Positions 33,886-45,196 of a stretch of 64,000 bases of DNA are shown piece after piece. The notes beneath the pieces are model-generated. The model did not search any database, was not told the DNA's origin, and saw nothing but the letters and a program-made list of their open reading frames with translations. Positions within the stretch are counted from its first letter, which is position 1. Each line of letters begins with the position of its first letter. Location of the stretch: the NCBI GenBank assembly GCA_010909165.1, contig VJWM01000108.1:744001-808000 (forward strand), in the 5' to 3' direction. The translations under genes and the position numbers were made by a program. Source of the stretch: Anthoceros angustus (lineage: Eukaryota > Streptophyta > Anthocerotopsida > Anthocerotales > Anthocerotaceae).

Positions 33886-36800
33886 CTAGGTTGCGATGGG
33901 CATAGAAAACACCCTCGGTCCAAGTGCAAGGTGCTTGTAGTGCTTTGGCTTACTTAAGCCCTTTGTAAGAATGTCGACAACATTATCTTGATCTTGACAT
34001 ACTCACTTTGCCTATGCCTTTGCTACATCTCGAATGTAATGGTGGTACAACTCAATATGCTTGGTTCTTGCATGGAAGCGGGGTTAGACACCAAGGCAAT
34101 AGGCGACATATTGTCCGAGCGACAGTTGGCCCTTCGTGGTAAGTGAAAGCGTCAAGAAATTGCGTTCCATTCTAACTCCTTACACGCATCCGTCAGGGCC
34201 TTGTACTCGGCTTGAGGGCGGTGCAAAGACGCACTTCTTACAAGACGATTAATGGCACCTTGTGCGGCAAAGCCTGAGTGGACTTTTCCTAGTGTCCACA
34301 TCGGATGCCCAATCGGCCGGCCGATGCTGAATAAGTCAAACTCCCTCTTGCTAGTCACGGTGTAGTGTAGGCCATATTGCATTGACCCTCGAAGGTAGCG
34401 ATATACTCGTTGCGGCACCCGGTGTGCTTTGCAGTGCCTTCAATTGCGACACAACACTAACGAGTAGGCGATGTCGGGGCGTGTCCAATTGGCGGAAAAT
34501 TAAATGACCTACGCCTCGCGTAACGGAACTCCAGGTCATCATAGCCTCATCAACATCACCTGGTGGCGGTCCGAGTGCTTTTCCCCACCTCATGGGTGTT
34601 GAAGCGAACTGCAGAATCAAATTAAACCTCTTAAGGATTTCTTTTTTATATTTGTCGATGTAGAATGATGGTGCCGTGTGACTCCGTAGGATCTGTAGAG
34701 ACGAGGCAAAGCGACATTTAATTCGGACCTAAGAAGGCCTTTCACTTGTGTCTGCTCGGGGTGATTGCTCAACGGTGCATCATCTACATGAAGAGCAAGG
34801 ATGACAAGCACCCATCAGAATCGAGGTAAAAACATTAGAGTCTGCTGGTGATTGAACAAAGCCATGCTTTTGAGGAACTTGATCCTCTTGTACCGAGGGC
34901 TTAAGCCCATATAAGGTTTTCACGACATGACTTTATTAGGAAATTGCTTATCAACAAATCCTTGAGTTGGTCCATATATAAGACCTCCTCGAGTTCCCCG
35001 TGAAGAAAGGCCGTGCAAACATCCATCGGTGGAGTTCGAGATCAAAGTGAGCGACCATGGCCCGGCAAAATCGAGCAGGCGGTTTGACAAGCTGGCGAAA
35101 AAGTGTCTCCATAATCGATTCAGTGCTATGAGAAACCCCAGCTACTAATGGTGATTTATACCATGCAATTGTACCATCTTGATTTAGTTTGAAAACCCAC
35201 TTACATGTGATAGGTTTCGGCCGAGGCAAGTCTGCGAGTTCAGGTGTTGTTCTTCACCGTGATTATACTCATCATCAATCGAAATCCTCAATGTTTACCA
35301 TCGGGCCCTTCAAGTGCCTCTTTGTAACTCGAGGATCGAGGCTAACTTGCACATGTATGTACATCACATGAGCTAATTATGCTGAAAATCGATAGCAGTG
35401 CGGAGGTTCACGCCACTCTGCCCGTGGGCGGCGTTCGCAGACGGGATCTGAGTATCCCCCATCAAGTCGGGAGGTGCTCCCTCTTCATCCGTATGATCTA
35501 AATTTATAAGAGACTCTTCCAACCAAGAGAACCAGTCACTATGACTTGCAACACTTGCGGCATCGCATCCAGTGCGATTCGGGTAGTGGCGGCATCGCAA
35601 GATGTTCATCTTCTTTATCCTCAAGTTCGGAGTGATCTACATTATTTGGAAGCTCATCATCTACTGATTAGGGTTCGAGGAAGAGGCATCTCTGACGGTG
35701 GGGCGAGGAGGATTTATCAACTCATCACGGGCTTGATCATCGATGTCTGGTGACTCTCCATCGGTGAGGATAATGGTGCTGAGATTGCTCGTCCACTAGT
35801 GAATTGGACGAGAAGAGCCGGCCCCTGTGTCCACATCGATCGTGGAAGACAAAGCTCCTTGAAAGTTGCACTTCTAGGCGAGTTATTTTTGATGTTCTTT
35901 GGATCAAAGCGGTTTGTAGGCCTTTGACTCCTCGGTATCCAACAAACACCAATTGTTTAGCCTGTCATCTAACTTCTTGCGCGGTATGAATGCATGGTGA
36001 TCAAAGACCTTGAGATGTGACAAGCTTGGCTTCCTTCCCGAGCTTCATAAGGTGTCTTTCCAGGCGAGGCGAGATGTGACTACTACATTCAACAAGTAAG
36101 TTCTTTGTCTGGACACTTAAGCTTTTATGCGACCCTCATTATGATAACATGCATCTAGTCATTCCCATAAGTGTGGTTTTTCCTCTCGGAACCCCGTTTT
36201 TCTGCGTGTAGGAGACGCAGAGAGTTGGCGAATAATTCCAAAGCTGCTGGAAGAGATCATCAAACTTGGCTGTGAATTCTCCTCCGTTATCGATCTGAAA
36301 CACTTCACCAAATGGCATGCCTAGCGTTGCACCATAGGGATCCGATAAGCAATCTAATCATACACATCACTCTTATGTTTGATGGGAAATGTCCATGTGT
36401 ATCGTGAAAAATCGTCATCAATGTTAGATATTCGGCACCTCCTAACGACTTGACACGGGATTTTTCCAGCAATATCGGCATGTATGAGTTCAAGCAAGGC
36501 CTTGGCACGATTAGGTGTCTTGTTCTTAAATGGTAGCTCCTTCTGCTTGGACAGTATACAGGAGCTGCAAGACTCTAAAAGCTTGAAACAGGAAGGTAAC
36601 TTCTCCCTATACAAATCTGAATTGGCCATGACGTTCAGCTTGAACTTGTTGACATGACCCAACCTTGCATGCCAGAGATTAGCTTGTGCATATGATGCAG
36701 CAACTAAAGCCCTAGCTCTAGACTTGGTAGCGTGACTGGTACTAGGATCATTGTAGTATGGCCTTAGCTACATAGTCTTGTGGGTTACTAAACATAAATG

Positions 36801-38000
36801 TAACATTTCCTATCCTCAAAGCGGAAGCCATACTGCGACTTTGTGCCTGACCCTAATGCTCAGCGGTTTTTGCTCATATCAGTGCGTCTGAGGACATCTT
36901 CCAAGTACACGCACCTCCTAGCAAAGGTATGACAACATCTCCTGACCCTAACTTCCACCTCTAGAGTCCCCAACAAAAGCGGTTGTGGTGACCTCTGTTT
37001 GTAAGGTGGAGAGCAGTGACGGTTATTCAGACATGTGCGATGCTTTGAATCAACAAACCGGAGGATGAAGTTTCCACTGTAAGGCGTCAAGCAAGCTGTT
37101 AGTGCAAGGCTGCACTCTTGAGTTTATGGCGATTTGAATTGATCTTCATTGGATGTGACATGAGCCTCGACTTGCTCTCCTTCTTGGCCTCGACTTTCTT
37201 TTTACGGCGATCACGTTCCAGTGACTGGCACTTAGCACCGATTCACGATTACCTTGTCTTTTCGGTGCGGCGAGGCATCGAGGAATGCTGGTTTTGGTGA
37301 GATATCCTTCTTTCCTTTCCTTCCAAGGTCCTTTTGCCTTCGTTGCAGCAGGACCTTCTCGCCTCGAGCGAGTGCCACTTGATTTATATGCTTTGCTCCT
37401 CTTGCGGAGGCGCTCCAATAACTTCATTCAAGTCCAAGGCAGGCATCCCTTGAACTTGCTTGGTGCGACAACATGAGGAAGCATTCTCTCACGAGATAAA
37501 AGTACGATAGGATGGAGGCAAGCCGGTCAGCAGTTGAGCAACCATCTCCACATTAATCGTCTTGGCTCCCATCGCGACACGGTATGCCGGAGGTACCTCA
37601 ACTTTGTGACATAGGTTCCAAGGATCCCCTTCCTTCATCCTCGAGACTATGGAATTGTTCTCGAACATGAATCAAAGTGCAGAACATTTTGACGGTAAGT
37701 GTCAACTAATCGTTCCAAGCAATTTCTTTCTTGTCTCAAGAACTCGACTTACGTATTTGTTGTCTCATCCAGTCCACTTTCAGTATGGCAAATGCCACTT
37801 TATTCCCTTTGTTCCACTTGGCTATCTCGCCGTGGAGTTCTTTGTCGCCGATTGACGGACAAGGTTGGGATTTGGGATCGAACCATCCACATACTCCCAC
37901 ACATCACGTGCGTTGATGAGCTTTCATCCTAGCTTTCCCGACTTTCGGCAGCGGGTTTCTCAAACCGATCCTTTTCTTTAAATTCTCCCGTGTAAAGTAG
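33886..38000 (-). pseudogene. A2 gag-pol polyprotein relic
   Basis: Copia gag-pol on the minus strand. Gag at 38,000-37,500. Basic region at 37,430-37,150. Protease at about 37,070-37,030 (FVDS). Pre-integrase and integrase at 36,690-36,250 (GHVNKFKLNVMANSDLYREK, ELIHADIAGKIP and NGGEF at 36,273-36,291). Integrase C-terminus at 35,950-35,740 (VFVGYRGVKGLQ). Reverse transcriptase at 35,230-34,620 (KPITCKWVFKLN; HVDD at 34,779-34,790). RNase H at 34,450-33,930 (YRYLRGSMQYGLHYTVTSK, QAEYKALTDACKELEW). Stop at 33,886-33,888. This copy has the longest readable integrase and RNase H stretches, but still several frameshifts. Confidence 0.85.
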
Positions 38001-39156
38001 AACCAAGCCTTTCGTTAGTACCCATATTGTTAATGGGTTGTGTAGCAGGGTGGTTGATTCTGCAAATGCCGAGAGAACAAGACCGGAAGCTGCGATGCGA
38101 GGGAATGTAGAAAGTCCTCCTCTACATCGGCGACTCATCTACCTCACTATGGCTCGTCCCAAAAGAAGGCATGAAAGCAGTAAGTAGCATGCCGAGTGTG
38201 GCGTTCGTTGGGTTAGCGGTTCAAAAACTTAACATGATTCAAACGTTATTTTTAGGCAATATGCCTATTCAAATGTGGCTTTTGGTGATGTCGTCGACCA
38301 ACCGTCGTCCGATGACCACGGCGGAGATCAGCAGCACTTCGCCAGCGCCGGTGGTGCCCACCGCTGGCGGAGCGCCCACGATCAACTGATGCAAACTAGG
38401 CCGCCTCGCTTGCTCGCCTCCTTGAGGTGTAGCGGTACGCTGCATCCTCTTGCCAAAGGCAAATCCAAAGAGCGTAAACCGAGTCCAATCCTCTAAAGGT
38501 AGCAGGCCGTGTTCCACAACCTTGATGAGCAGGCGATCAATCCGCCTTCCAACATCACCAAGGCGGTCATTTGCTCCAATGATGTGGTCATCGGACCGAA
38601 TCAATGCGTGATTGCTGAAGCCAATGCTCCAATTGTTGTGATATCGATTGCAATCAAAATTGTCGCTTGACCGAAAACCTCGCTGCAAATTTTGCACGTA
38701 GGCTGGAAATATATAGCCTTGTTTCACGATCGTTCTAACATTGAATTTTCTCATCGAGCATGCTGTTCCTCCTATCCTCGACTCTACTGACTTAAGAGGA
38801 GAATTGCTGTGACTCAAAAAACAACTCAAAAGCCTTTGTAATCGAAAAGGATGGGTAAGATTCCTCCCGATAGCTATCTCAATTTCACCGGGTGACCGAT
38901 GCCTAGCTCGTGGTTGCGTAAATTCTCAACGGCCCGATGAGGACGATTGGAATTCCTACCAGTCATATCGACAAGATTTTCTAGTGACTTCTAGTTGCAT
39001 CATTTACTAGAAGTTTAGACGTTTCGAATCAATTAACCTAGTGCTAAGCATGCAGGCCTAGAATCCATTATGCACACAACCTAGCCTACCCGAGATAGAG
39101 TGCGCTATATTATGTGCGACGCATCTATAGACGATTGCAGCACTAAATTGTATTAT
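38001..39156 (-). pseudogene. A2 leader frame upstream of gag
   Basis: Contains a 186-codon minus-strand open frame (38,269-38,829) with VKQGYIFPAYVQNLQRGF and DRLLIKVVEHGLLPLEDW. Related DNA is present in A1 and A3. No recognised domain; it may be the N-terminal part of gag or a separate leader product. The rest (38,830-39,156) is untranslated leader. Confidence 0.4.
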
Positions 39157-39169
39157 GCTCCCGATACTA

Positions 39170-39327
39170 TGTAAATAACAACGCGGAAGCTCTCGTACAC
39201 CAAACTCACATGTGCACAAGAGAATGAACAACAACTAAATTCAACGAACAAAATTGTGTCTTATATACTTCCATCAACGAAACCCTAATGTTAACCATGC
39301 GAGGTTAAGACCTCAACAAATAACCTA
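39170..39327 (-). repeat. A2 5' LTR
   Basis: 158-bp LTR next to a PBS reading close to TGGTATCAGAGCA but with indels (plus strand ctcccgatacta). Confidence 0.85.
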
Positions 39328-41215
39328 ATGAGATGGGGTGTGGCGGCTTGGTGGAGCAAGGAAGAAAGCATCTCCTGCAGAGTGTTAAATTCAAGCACCA
39401 GACACCATTTTGTTGTGGTGTGTACGACATGAAGTTGTCCTATCCCCTCATCTCGCACAATAGGCTTGAAATTCGTTTGATGTGAATTCACTACCATTGT
39501 CGAATCTAGAGGGTTTTCACTGCTTTCCAGTCCATCTCTCGTATACTTCATGTAGTCTTTAAACAGGAGAAGTATTCACTTTGGCTTTAATATAAGCCAT
39601 GACAAACCGGTCTTGTCGTGAATGTTAGGAAATATCCGCCACCACCAATTGAGGGTCGTAAAGTGGCCCACATATGTCGTGTGGACGAGCTCAAGAACGA
39701 TGAAGCCCCGTGAGGAGACGCTTGGAGCATGTGCTGCACAAAGTGGTAAGGGTGGCAAACCGCCAATTTTTCCATCACCATACATGTCACTAGTTTCTCG
39801 TGAACTGCACCGTGAGGGTGACCTAAACGCGTGCATGCCATAACCTAGCTTTTTCTATACGCTGCGCTTTGCGCTTGTCTCTTAAGACTTAGAAGCTAAG
39901 TGTGTTCGCATCCGGTGGTGTGCAAACGAATAGATCATGGTCCATGGAACCATAAGCTATTACTGATGATCAAATGCATCGATGATCCTACATTCGTGGA
40001 GTGACAGGATATGGTTGTTATCCATGTTGAGCTTCCTAATGTAGATGAGGTTCCTAGTCATTTCGTGGACATGATACACATCTATGAGTAAGAGTGTGAT
40101 CCCCGAAGGAACTGGAATTTTCACTGCCTATTCCTAGAGACACAAGTGATCTATCGTCACCGTAAACGAACGATCTTTAGCTGGTCTATATGACGAATGC
40201 GTTTCTATCGAAACTAATGTGCGCCTTGTTATTTGTATCAAGGTACCACTCATCGTCTCCCTTGTGTGTTTGTTGGAGACATGTGGGGTTAGCAAGATGA
40301 GCAAACTCCTAGTCCCTACCGTGGATGAAGGGAAGCTTGCTTTTTCACCATGGCGTGTGTCTCAAAAGTGGGGTTGCCCTCCTTGCGAGGTACCTGCTTC
40401 TTTTCGACACTTGCTTTCCCAATGACACGGTCGCAGTGGCATTTTCCGTCTTCTTGGGTTTCTTCGTGAAGTAGCTCGTGTGACCTGCTAGCACTTGAGG
40501 TATTCTGTTTACCTCCGGGTTAGGCTTGCTGCCTTTGTTCATTTGTGGTGTAAAGAGCCGCTTGCCACATGCTTAGTTCCTCTTGTTGCTTCTTCCCGAG
40601 AAGAGCTCTCACTAACTCGAAACGTTGTTTGGGAAGGGTAAAGCCTCAGCCTTAGCTAGTTTCGCCAAGCTGCGGCGTAGGACGTCACAAAGTGTGACCA
40701 TGACTGGGAGTGACATCATGAAATACAATGTGAGTAAATCATGCTTGAGATTCACGAAGCGCTCTAGCTTAGAAACCAGTGTTCTAAAGAATCCAAGATG
40801 TTTTTCAATTGTATCTCTCTCTTTTGCGATTCGAACATTGCGTCTTGTGACTTGTGGTATTTGTGCTGCGTATAGATCTTGAAGCCTGGACCATATCTCG
40901 GTGAAGTCTTGCATCCAGAGGTCTGTCTCGCATGTCGAGGTCAACCCACTCCGGATCGTACATGGCGCTTCATCCCTAATATATTGTCCATGCATCCCGA
41001 TTCTTCTTTTCGAATAGAAGGAGTGGAGTCGGCGTACAATGGCGAAACTTGTCCTCCCTTTGGCCAGCTTCCATAGCTGCTTGTTTTGTAGTGCTCCTCG
41101 CATCGCATAACCTAGATATCATAATCGCTCCCCAAATGTCCTTTTCCTTGAAGCCATCTCCACCAAGGTTAGTGTTTGGCTCACCATGTTTAGGATTTTG
41201 TAGGTCCTTCCTCAT
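39328..41215 (-). pseudogene. B-5 gag-protease-integrase core, right of A2
   Basis: Relic in order: gag-like (41,215-40,720; DLWMQDFTEIWSRLQDLYAA), Lys-rich region (40,540-40,345), protease-side words near 40,040, pre-integrase (GHPHG and VMEKLAVCHPYHFV, 39,841-39,720), and integrase core to 39,340 with NGGEF at 39,484-39,502. This copy shows the best pre-integrase stretch of family B. Confidence 0.75.
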
Positions 41216-42343
41216 TAGGATTTTATATCATTAGACTAATGCTCTGTCGACCTAACTCTCGCAGTCAACGGGGCTAATGGTTCAAGGGTATCTAAGATGC
41301 TATTGATGCATCAAAGATGGGCAAACGCGCCGCTTTTACAAAGGGTTAGCATGTGCGTAGCCCGGTGAGTTGACAGTGCATTTGAACTCTTGCAATCCTT
41401 TGTTTTCTAATCTCCCACTTGTTAAATGCGTAGGTGGAGCAAGAGGACATGAATTTGGAGCATCAAATGTATGCGCTTATTGTTTTATTTGCACGCTTAC
41501 ATGCAACACCCACAGGTTAGCAAGTAAAGCGGGCTTTAACAATGTAAGCAACTTGAAGTCCAAATGTCCTATGCTCTTTCGGATCTTGTAAGTCTACCGA
41601 TAGCGCGTTTCGGATGTTTTGAAAACGTCTATCAACATGTTGCGGTGTGCTTCAATTCGCATTTAAGCGTGATACACTTGTGTGTGGTGCGACATGTGTG
41701 GTCGAAACCCCGATTCAGGTACCATGGAATGCTCGCAACACACGCCTTGAAGATTGTTAGGGTTTCTAGGTGGAGGGCAAACACGGATGGCGCTGACGAG
41801 AGAGTCGCAATCAATGTGTTGAATGACTGCCTTACTTCAAGAGCAAGTGCGGGCTGATTTTGCGTTGACTGTCCATTCACGTGTTGGTGGAGTGCTTGCA
41901 ATCATTTTGCTGGCACTCCTTGCCCTCTGGCGGTCTCGTGGAATGCGCTCGGCGTGGCTGCCATTGTTGCCCGTCCAATAGATTGGCCATTCATTTGGCT
42001 AGGATTTGTGTTTTAGAATTTTTCGAGAACCATTTTTGTAATTCTATATGATTTTATATAAAGATTTTTGCCAATTAGCGGTTGTTCTAGTGTACCTAGT
42101 GTCAAATTGCTCTACACAATCGACAACAAGGTGCACTAGAACGAACTCTAGAAATGCAAATTTTCTAAATAAAAATCAAGAAAAGAAACTACAAGTTGGT
42201 TTCTTGATCATTTTCTTGTTTTCTCATTAGAAAATTATTTTCTAAACAAGAAACAAACACAAACACATATTTGTGCACATCCAAATGTGCCCAATTTAAT
42301 GTGCATTCTCATGAATGCAATCTATGCATAGCTCTCGATACCA
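41216..42343 (-). other. B-5 leader between PBS and gag
   Basis: Leader with two well-preserved hairpins at 42,175-42,208 (stem ATCAAG..GAAAC with GTTTCTTGAT) and 42,215-42,250 (stem CTTGTTT with AAACAAG). No gene. Confidence 0.5.
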
Positions 42344-42571
42344 TAACAAAATATGTAATGGGTGCGGATCAATTAACATATTATTAATTACATTGTATAT
42401 ATGTATATAAGGAAAAACAAGTATATGAAAGCGAGAACTAGACTTAACTTAATAATGAAAAGGCATGACTCTTTTAAAGGATTAACCCTAATGAAAAGGG
42501 TAAGTAAACTAAATTAAATCTAAGTGCACACTCTATATATGTAGATATAACTAAACCGAAATAACTCAACA
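42344..42571 (-). repeat. B LTR, copy 5
   Basis: 228-bp LTR joining B-5 and B-6. Confidence 0.75.
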
Positions 42572-42583
42572 CTACTATCTCCA

Positions 42584-43246
42584 TTATGGCTGGCAATGGC
42601 TGGCCAAAATCAAGAATGGCAACGCCTGATAATGGTCCATACAATGGCTGGCCCCATATGGCCCCACAATGGTGGCTGGCCATTACAATGGCCTGCGCCC
42701 CATGCACGCCATACAATGGCTGGCCTACAATGGCTGGCCATACAATGGCTGGCATACAATCCCATACAATGGCTGGCCATACAATACATACAATGGGTCC
42801 CCACAATGGCTGGCCATACAATGGCCCCACAATGGTTGCCATACAATGGTGGCCCCATATGGCCCCACAATGGCTGGCCCCACAATGGCTACATACAATG
42901 GCTGGCGACAATGGTGCTCTCAATGGCTGGCCCGACAATGGTGGCTGACAATGGTGGCCCGACAATGGCTGGCCATACAATTAGCCGACAATGGTGACCA
43001 TACAATGGCTGGCCCTTCTTGCCCGGCAATGGCTGGCCCGACAATGGCTGGCCATACAATGGATGGCCAAAATCCAAGAATGGCGCCTAACGCCCGGCAA
43101 TGGCGCCCGACGATGGTTGGCCCGATGATGGTGACCGGCGGTGGCTGGCCCGACAATGGCGGGCATAAAATGGCTGGCAAAATCCGAATGGCGCGCCCGA
43201 CAATGGCCCGAAAATGGCTCAGCCATACAATGGTCATATAATGGCC
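42584..43246. repeat. 15-bp minisatellite, B-6
   Basis: About 660 bp of the 15-base repeat, with the three embedded CAAAATC..GAATGG words near 42,605, 43,069 and 43,178. Confidence 0.9.
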
Positions 43247-43370
43247 CGCATGTACAAACATGTACCATCGGGGAGTGCGCCTTGCTTGTGGGTGTAGAGG
43301 TGGCACCTACTCATAATAAGAACACTTAAGAAAATGCCAAAGAGCGTGGCGTATACTAGTATTAAGCCTC

Positions 43371-43696
43371 ATAACAATAATAAAGAGTTTAAAAATGAAG
43401 AACACATTTCGAGAAAAATATTTTACAACGTAATCTACAACAAGGAGCCACATCATCAATCGCTGATATATATTACCTCAAATCATATTTTTGATTAATA
43501 ATAAAAGAGTTTTATAAATAAAGATCATTTTGAGAAAAATATTTTACAATGTAATCTATAACAAGGAAGCCACATCATCAATTGCTATTGTAAATGGCTT
43601 CCAATCATATTTTTGATTAATGATGATAAAAATATTTTTGAAGAAATAAAGATCAAAATTTGAGAAAAAGGCTTTACAACGTAATCTACAACAAGG
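43371..43696. repeat. AT-rich tandem repeat, B-6 (shortened)
   Basis: Three units only, same deletion junction as in B-5. Confidence 0.8.
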
Positions 43697-44158
43697 GAGA
43701 CAATAACCGATGGCTGGCCCCACAGGAGAGGTTCTTTGCTATGAAGTCATTAAAAATTGCTTCATCGCCTCCTCATCATTTTGATGTTGTTCTTCTTCCC
43801 CAGAGCAATCTCTCCAAGTCAAAGTCGTGAAAAAGTTACGCGTGAAGAGAGAGGTCGAAATCTCCTGTGTGGTGGGAATCACTTGTGGTAAGGCTTCATC
43901 AAAGGTGACCGCGTGTGACCACCTTGTTCGAGTACGTCATAAAGCTTGTAAGTTTTTATACCTTCTGTATCCTATCATAAGGAATTTCTTGGCCTTAGCT
44001 AACTTGGTTCTCTTGGCCTTAGGAATGAAAGCGTAAGCTATGCAACAAGGTTCAAGATGAAGGATAGCTGGTTTTCTACCAAAGAAAGCTTCATAAGTAT
44101 GTCCTAAGGCTGCAGGGCAATCTGCGTAAATAAACAAAACATCATGAGGGCCTCAAAG
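43697..44158 (-). pseudogene. B-6 integrase C-terminus and linker, left of A3
   Basis: Includes the clearest integrase C-terminal words of family B (EAFFGRKPAILHLEP, AYAFIPKAKRTKLAKAKK at 43,960-44,085), then a degraded linker to about 43,720. Ends at the A3 LTR. Confidence 0.75.
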
Positions 44159-44314
44159 TGTAAATAAATAGCAGAAGCTCTCGTACCAAACTCACATGCA
44201 CAAGAGAATGAACAACAACTAAATTCAACGATCAAAATTGTGTCTTATATACTTCCATGAAACCCTAATGTTAACCATGCGAGGTTAACTAGACCTCAAC
44301 AAATAACCCTAACA
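44159..44314 (-). repeat. A3 3' LTR
   Basis: 156-bp LTR followed by the pyrimidine complement of the polypurine tract (ctcctcttaa). Confidence 0.88.
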
Positions 44315-45196
44315 CTCCTCTTAACGAGCACAGGTTAGCACGGAATCTAGGAGAAGCGGTGTCTAGGGCTACGCTCCGTTTCCGCCTTGGAGCGTAAAGG
44401 CTGCAAGCGGAGCGTGGTGGCTAAGGGTTAAGCTTCGGACGTGAACGCGAGGAAAGCGATGTCGGTGTGGCCATGAAGAGAAATAGCAAGCTTGCGCTTG
44501 CGGTCTGTGCATTATAGCGGCGAGCATAGCGGCGAGCACGGCATGGAGGCATGGCGCAAGTGGAACCTGCTACCAAGGAAGGAGTGGCCACCACCAAGGC
44601 TGGAGCGGCCTCTTGGACTTGAACTCGAGAATTTCGGTGATGGTCGACCCAAGTCCCTCTTGTCATGAAGAGGATAAGCATTGGCCGCAGTGTACTCAAT
44701 CGGTCTCACACCTCATCGCGACCACAAGAAGATGGAGGAGCTCGACCCGTCTTGATTAGCCAAATTGAGGTCAATTGTGGAAGACACGGTAGGTAGAATC
44801 CTCCTCACGTGCCCGCATGTTTCTACTTACAGTTCGAGATTGGAAGATGGTCAAGGAGGAGGAAATGGCTTCTGGGCACACTTGGAGATGAGCACAGTGT
44901 GGGGCCAACATAAAACCCCTACCCTCCTTCACAAGATGGTAAGCAACTCAAAGTCACTATTTGTATTGGTAGTCGATGCAGATCAGCTCACGTCTGGATT
45001 GTATCTTTATTAATTCATCCTTTACTGCGGTGAGAGGGTGCCTGCATACAAGAGTACCACCTAGTGCCATGTGGTTTCCTTAACCTATATGCACAGAGCA
45101 GTAGGGACATGCCTCCGCAGTGCCGGCAACTGTAAAGCAATCCCTGCGAGGACATGCCACTATTCACAATAACGCCTGCCATAGGTTGGTGAATTT
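44315..45196. other. A3 3' region, broken antisense frame
   Basis: Homologous to 15,556-16,483 of A1. The antisense words MEAW and TKEGVATTKA are still present (near 44,545-44,610) but the frame is interrupted. Confidence 0.35.

Larger units (their letters stand above)
32781..39327 (-). mobile_element. A2: Copia element A nested in B-5
   Basis: 6.5-kb full-length element without the extra insertion of A1. LTRs at 32,781-32,943 and 39,170-39,327, damaged PBS at 39,157-39,169. Inserted at the same B site as A1 and A3. Confidence 0.88.
30877..42571 (-). mobile_element. B-5: Copia B unit interrupted by A2
   Basis: B unit of about 5.1 kb plus nested A2 (32,781-39,327). It lacks the C-rich block and the first AT-rich units (a ~435-bp deletion at about 31,940 relative to B-4), a deletion shared with B-6. 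Confidence 0.8.
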
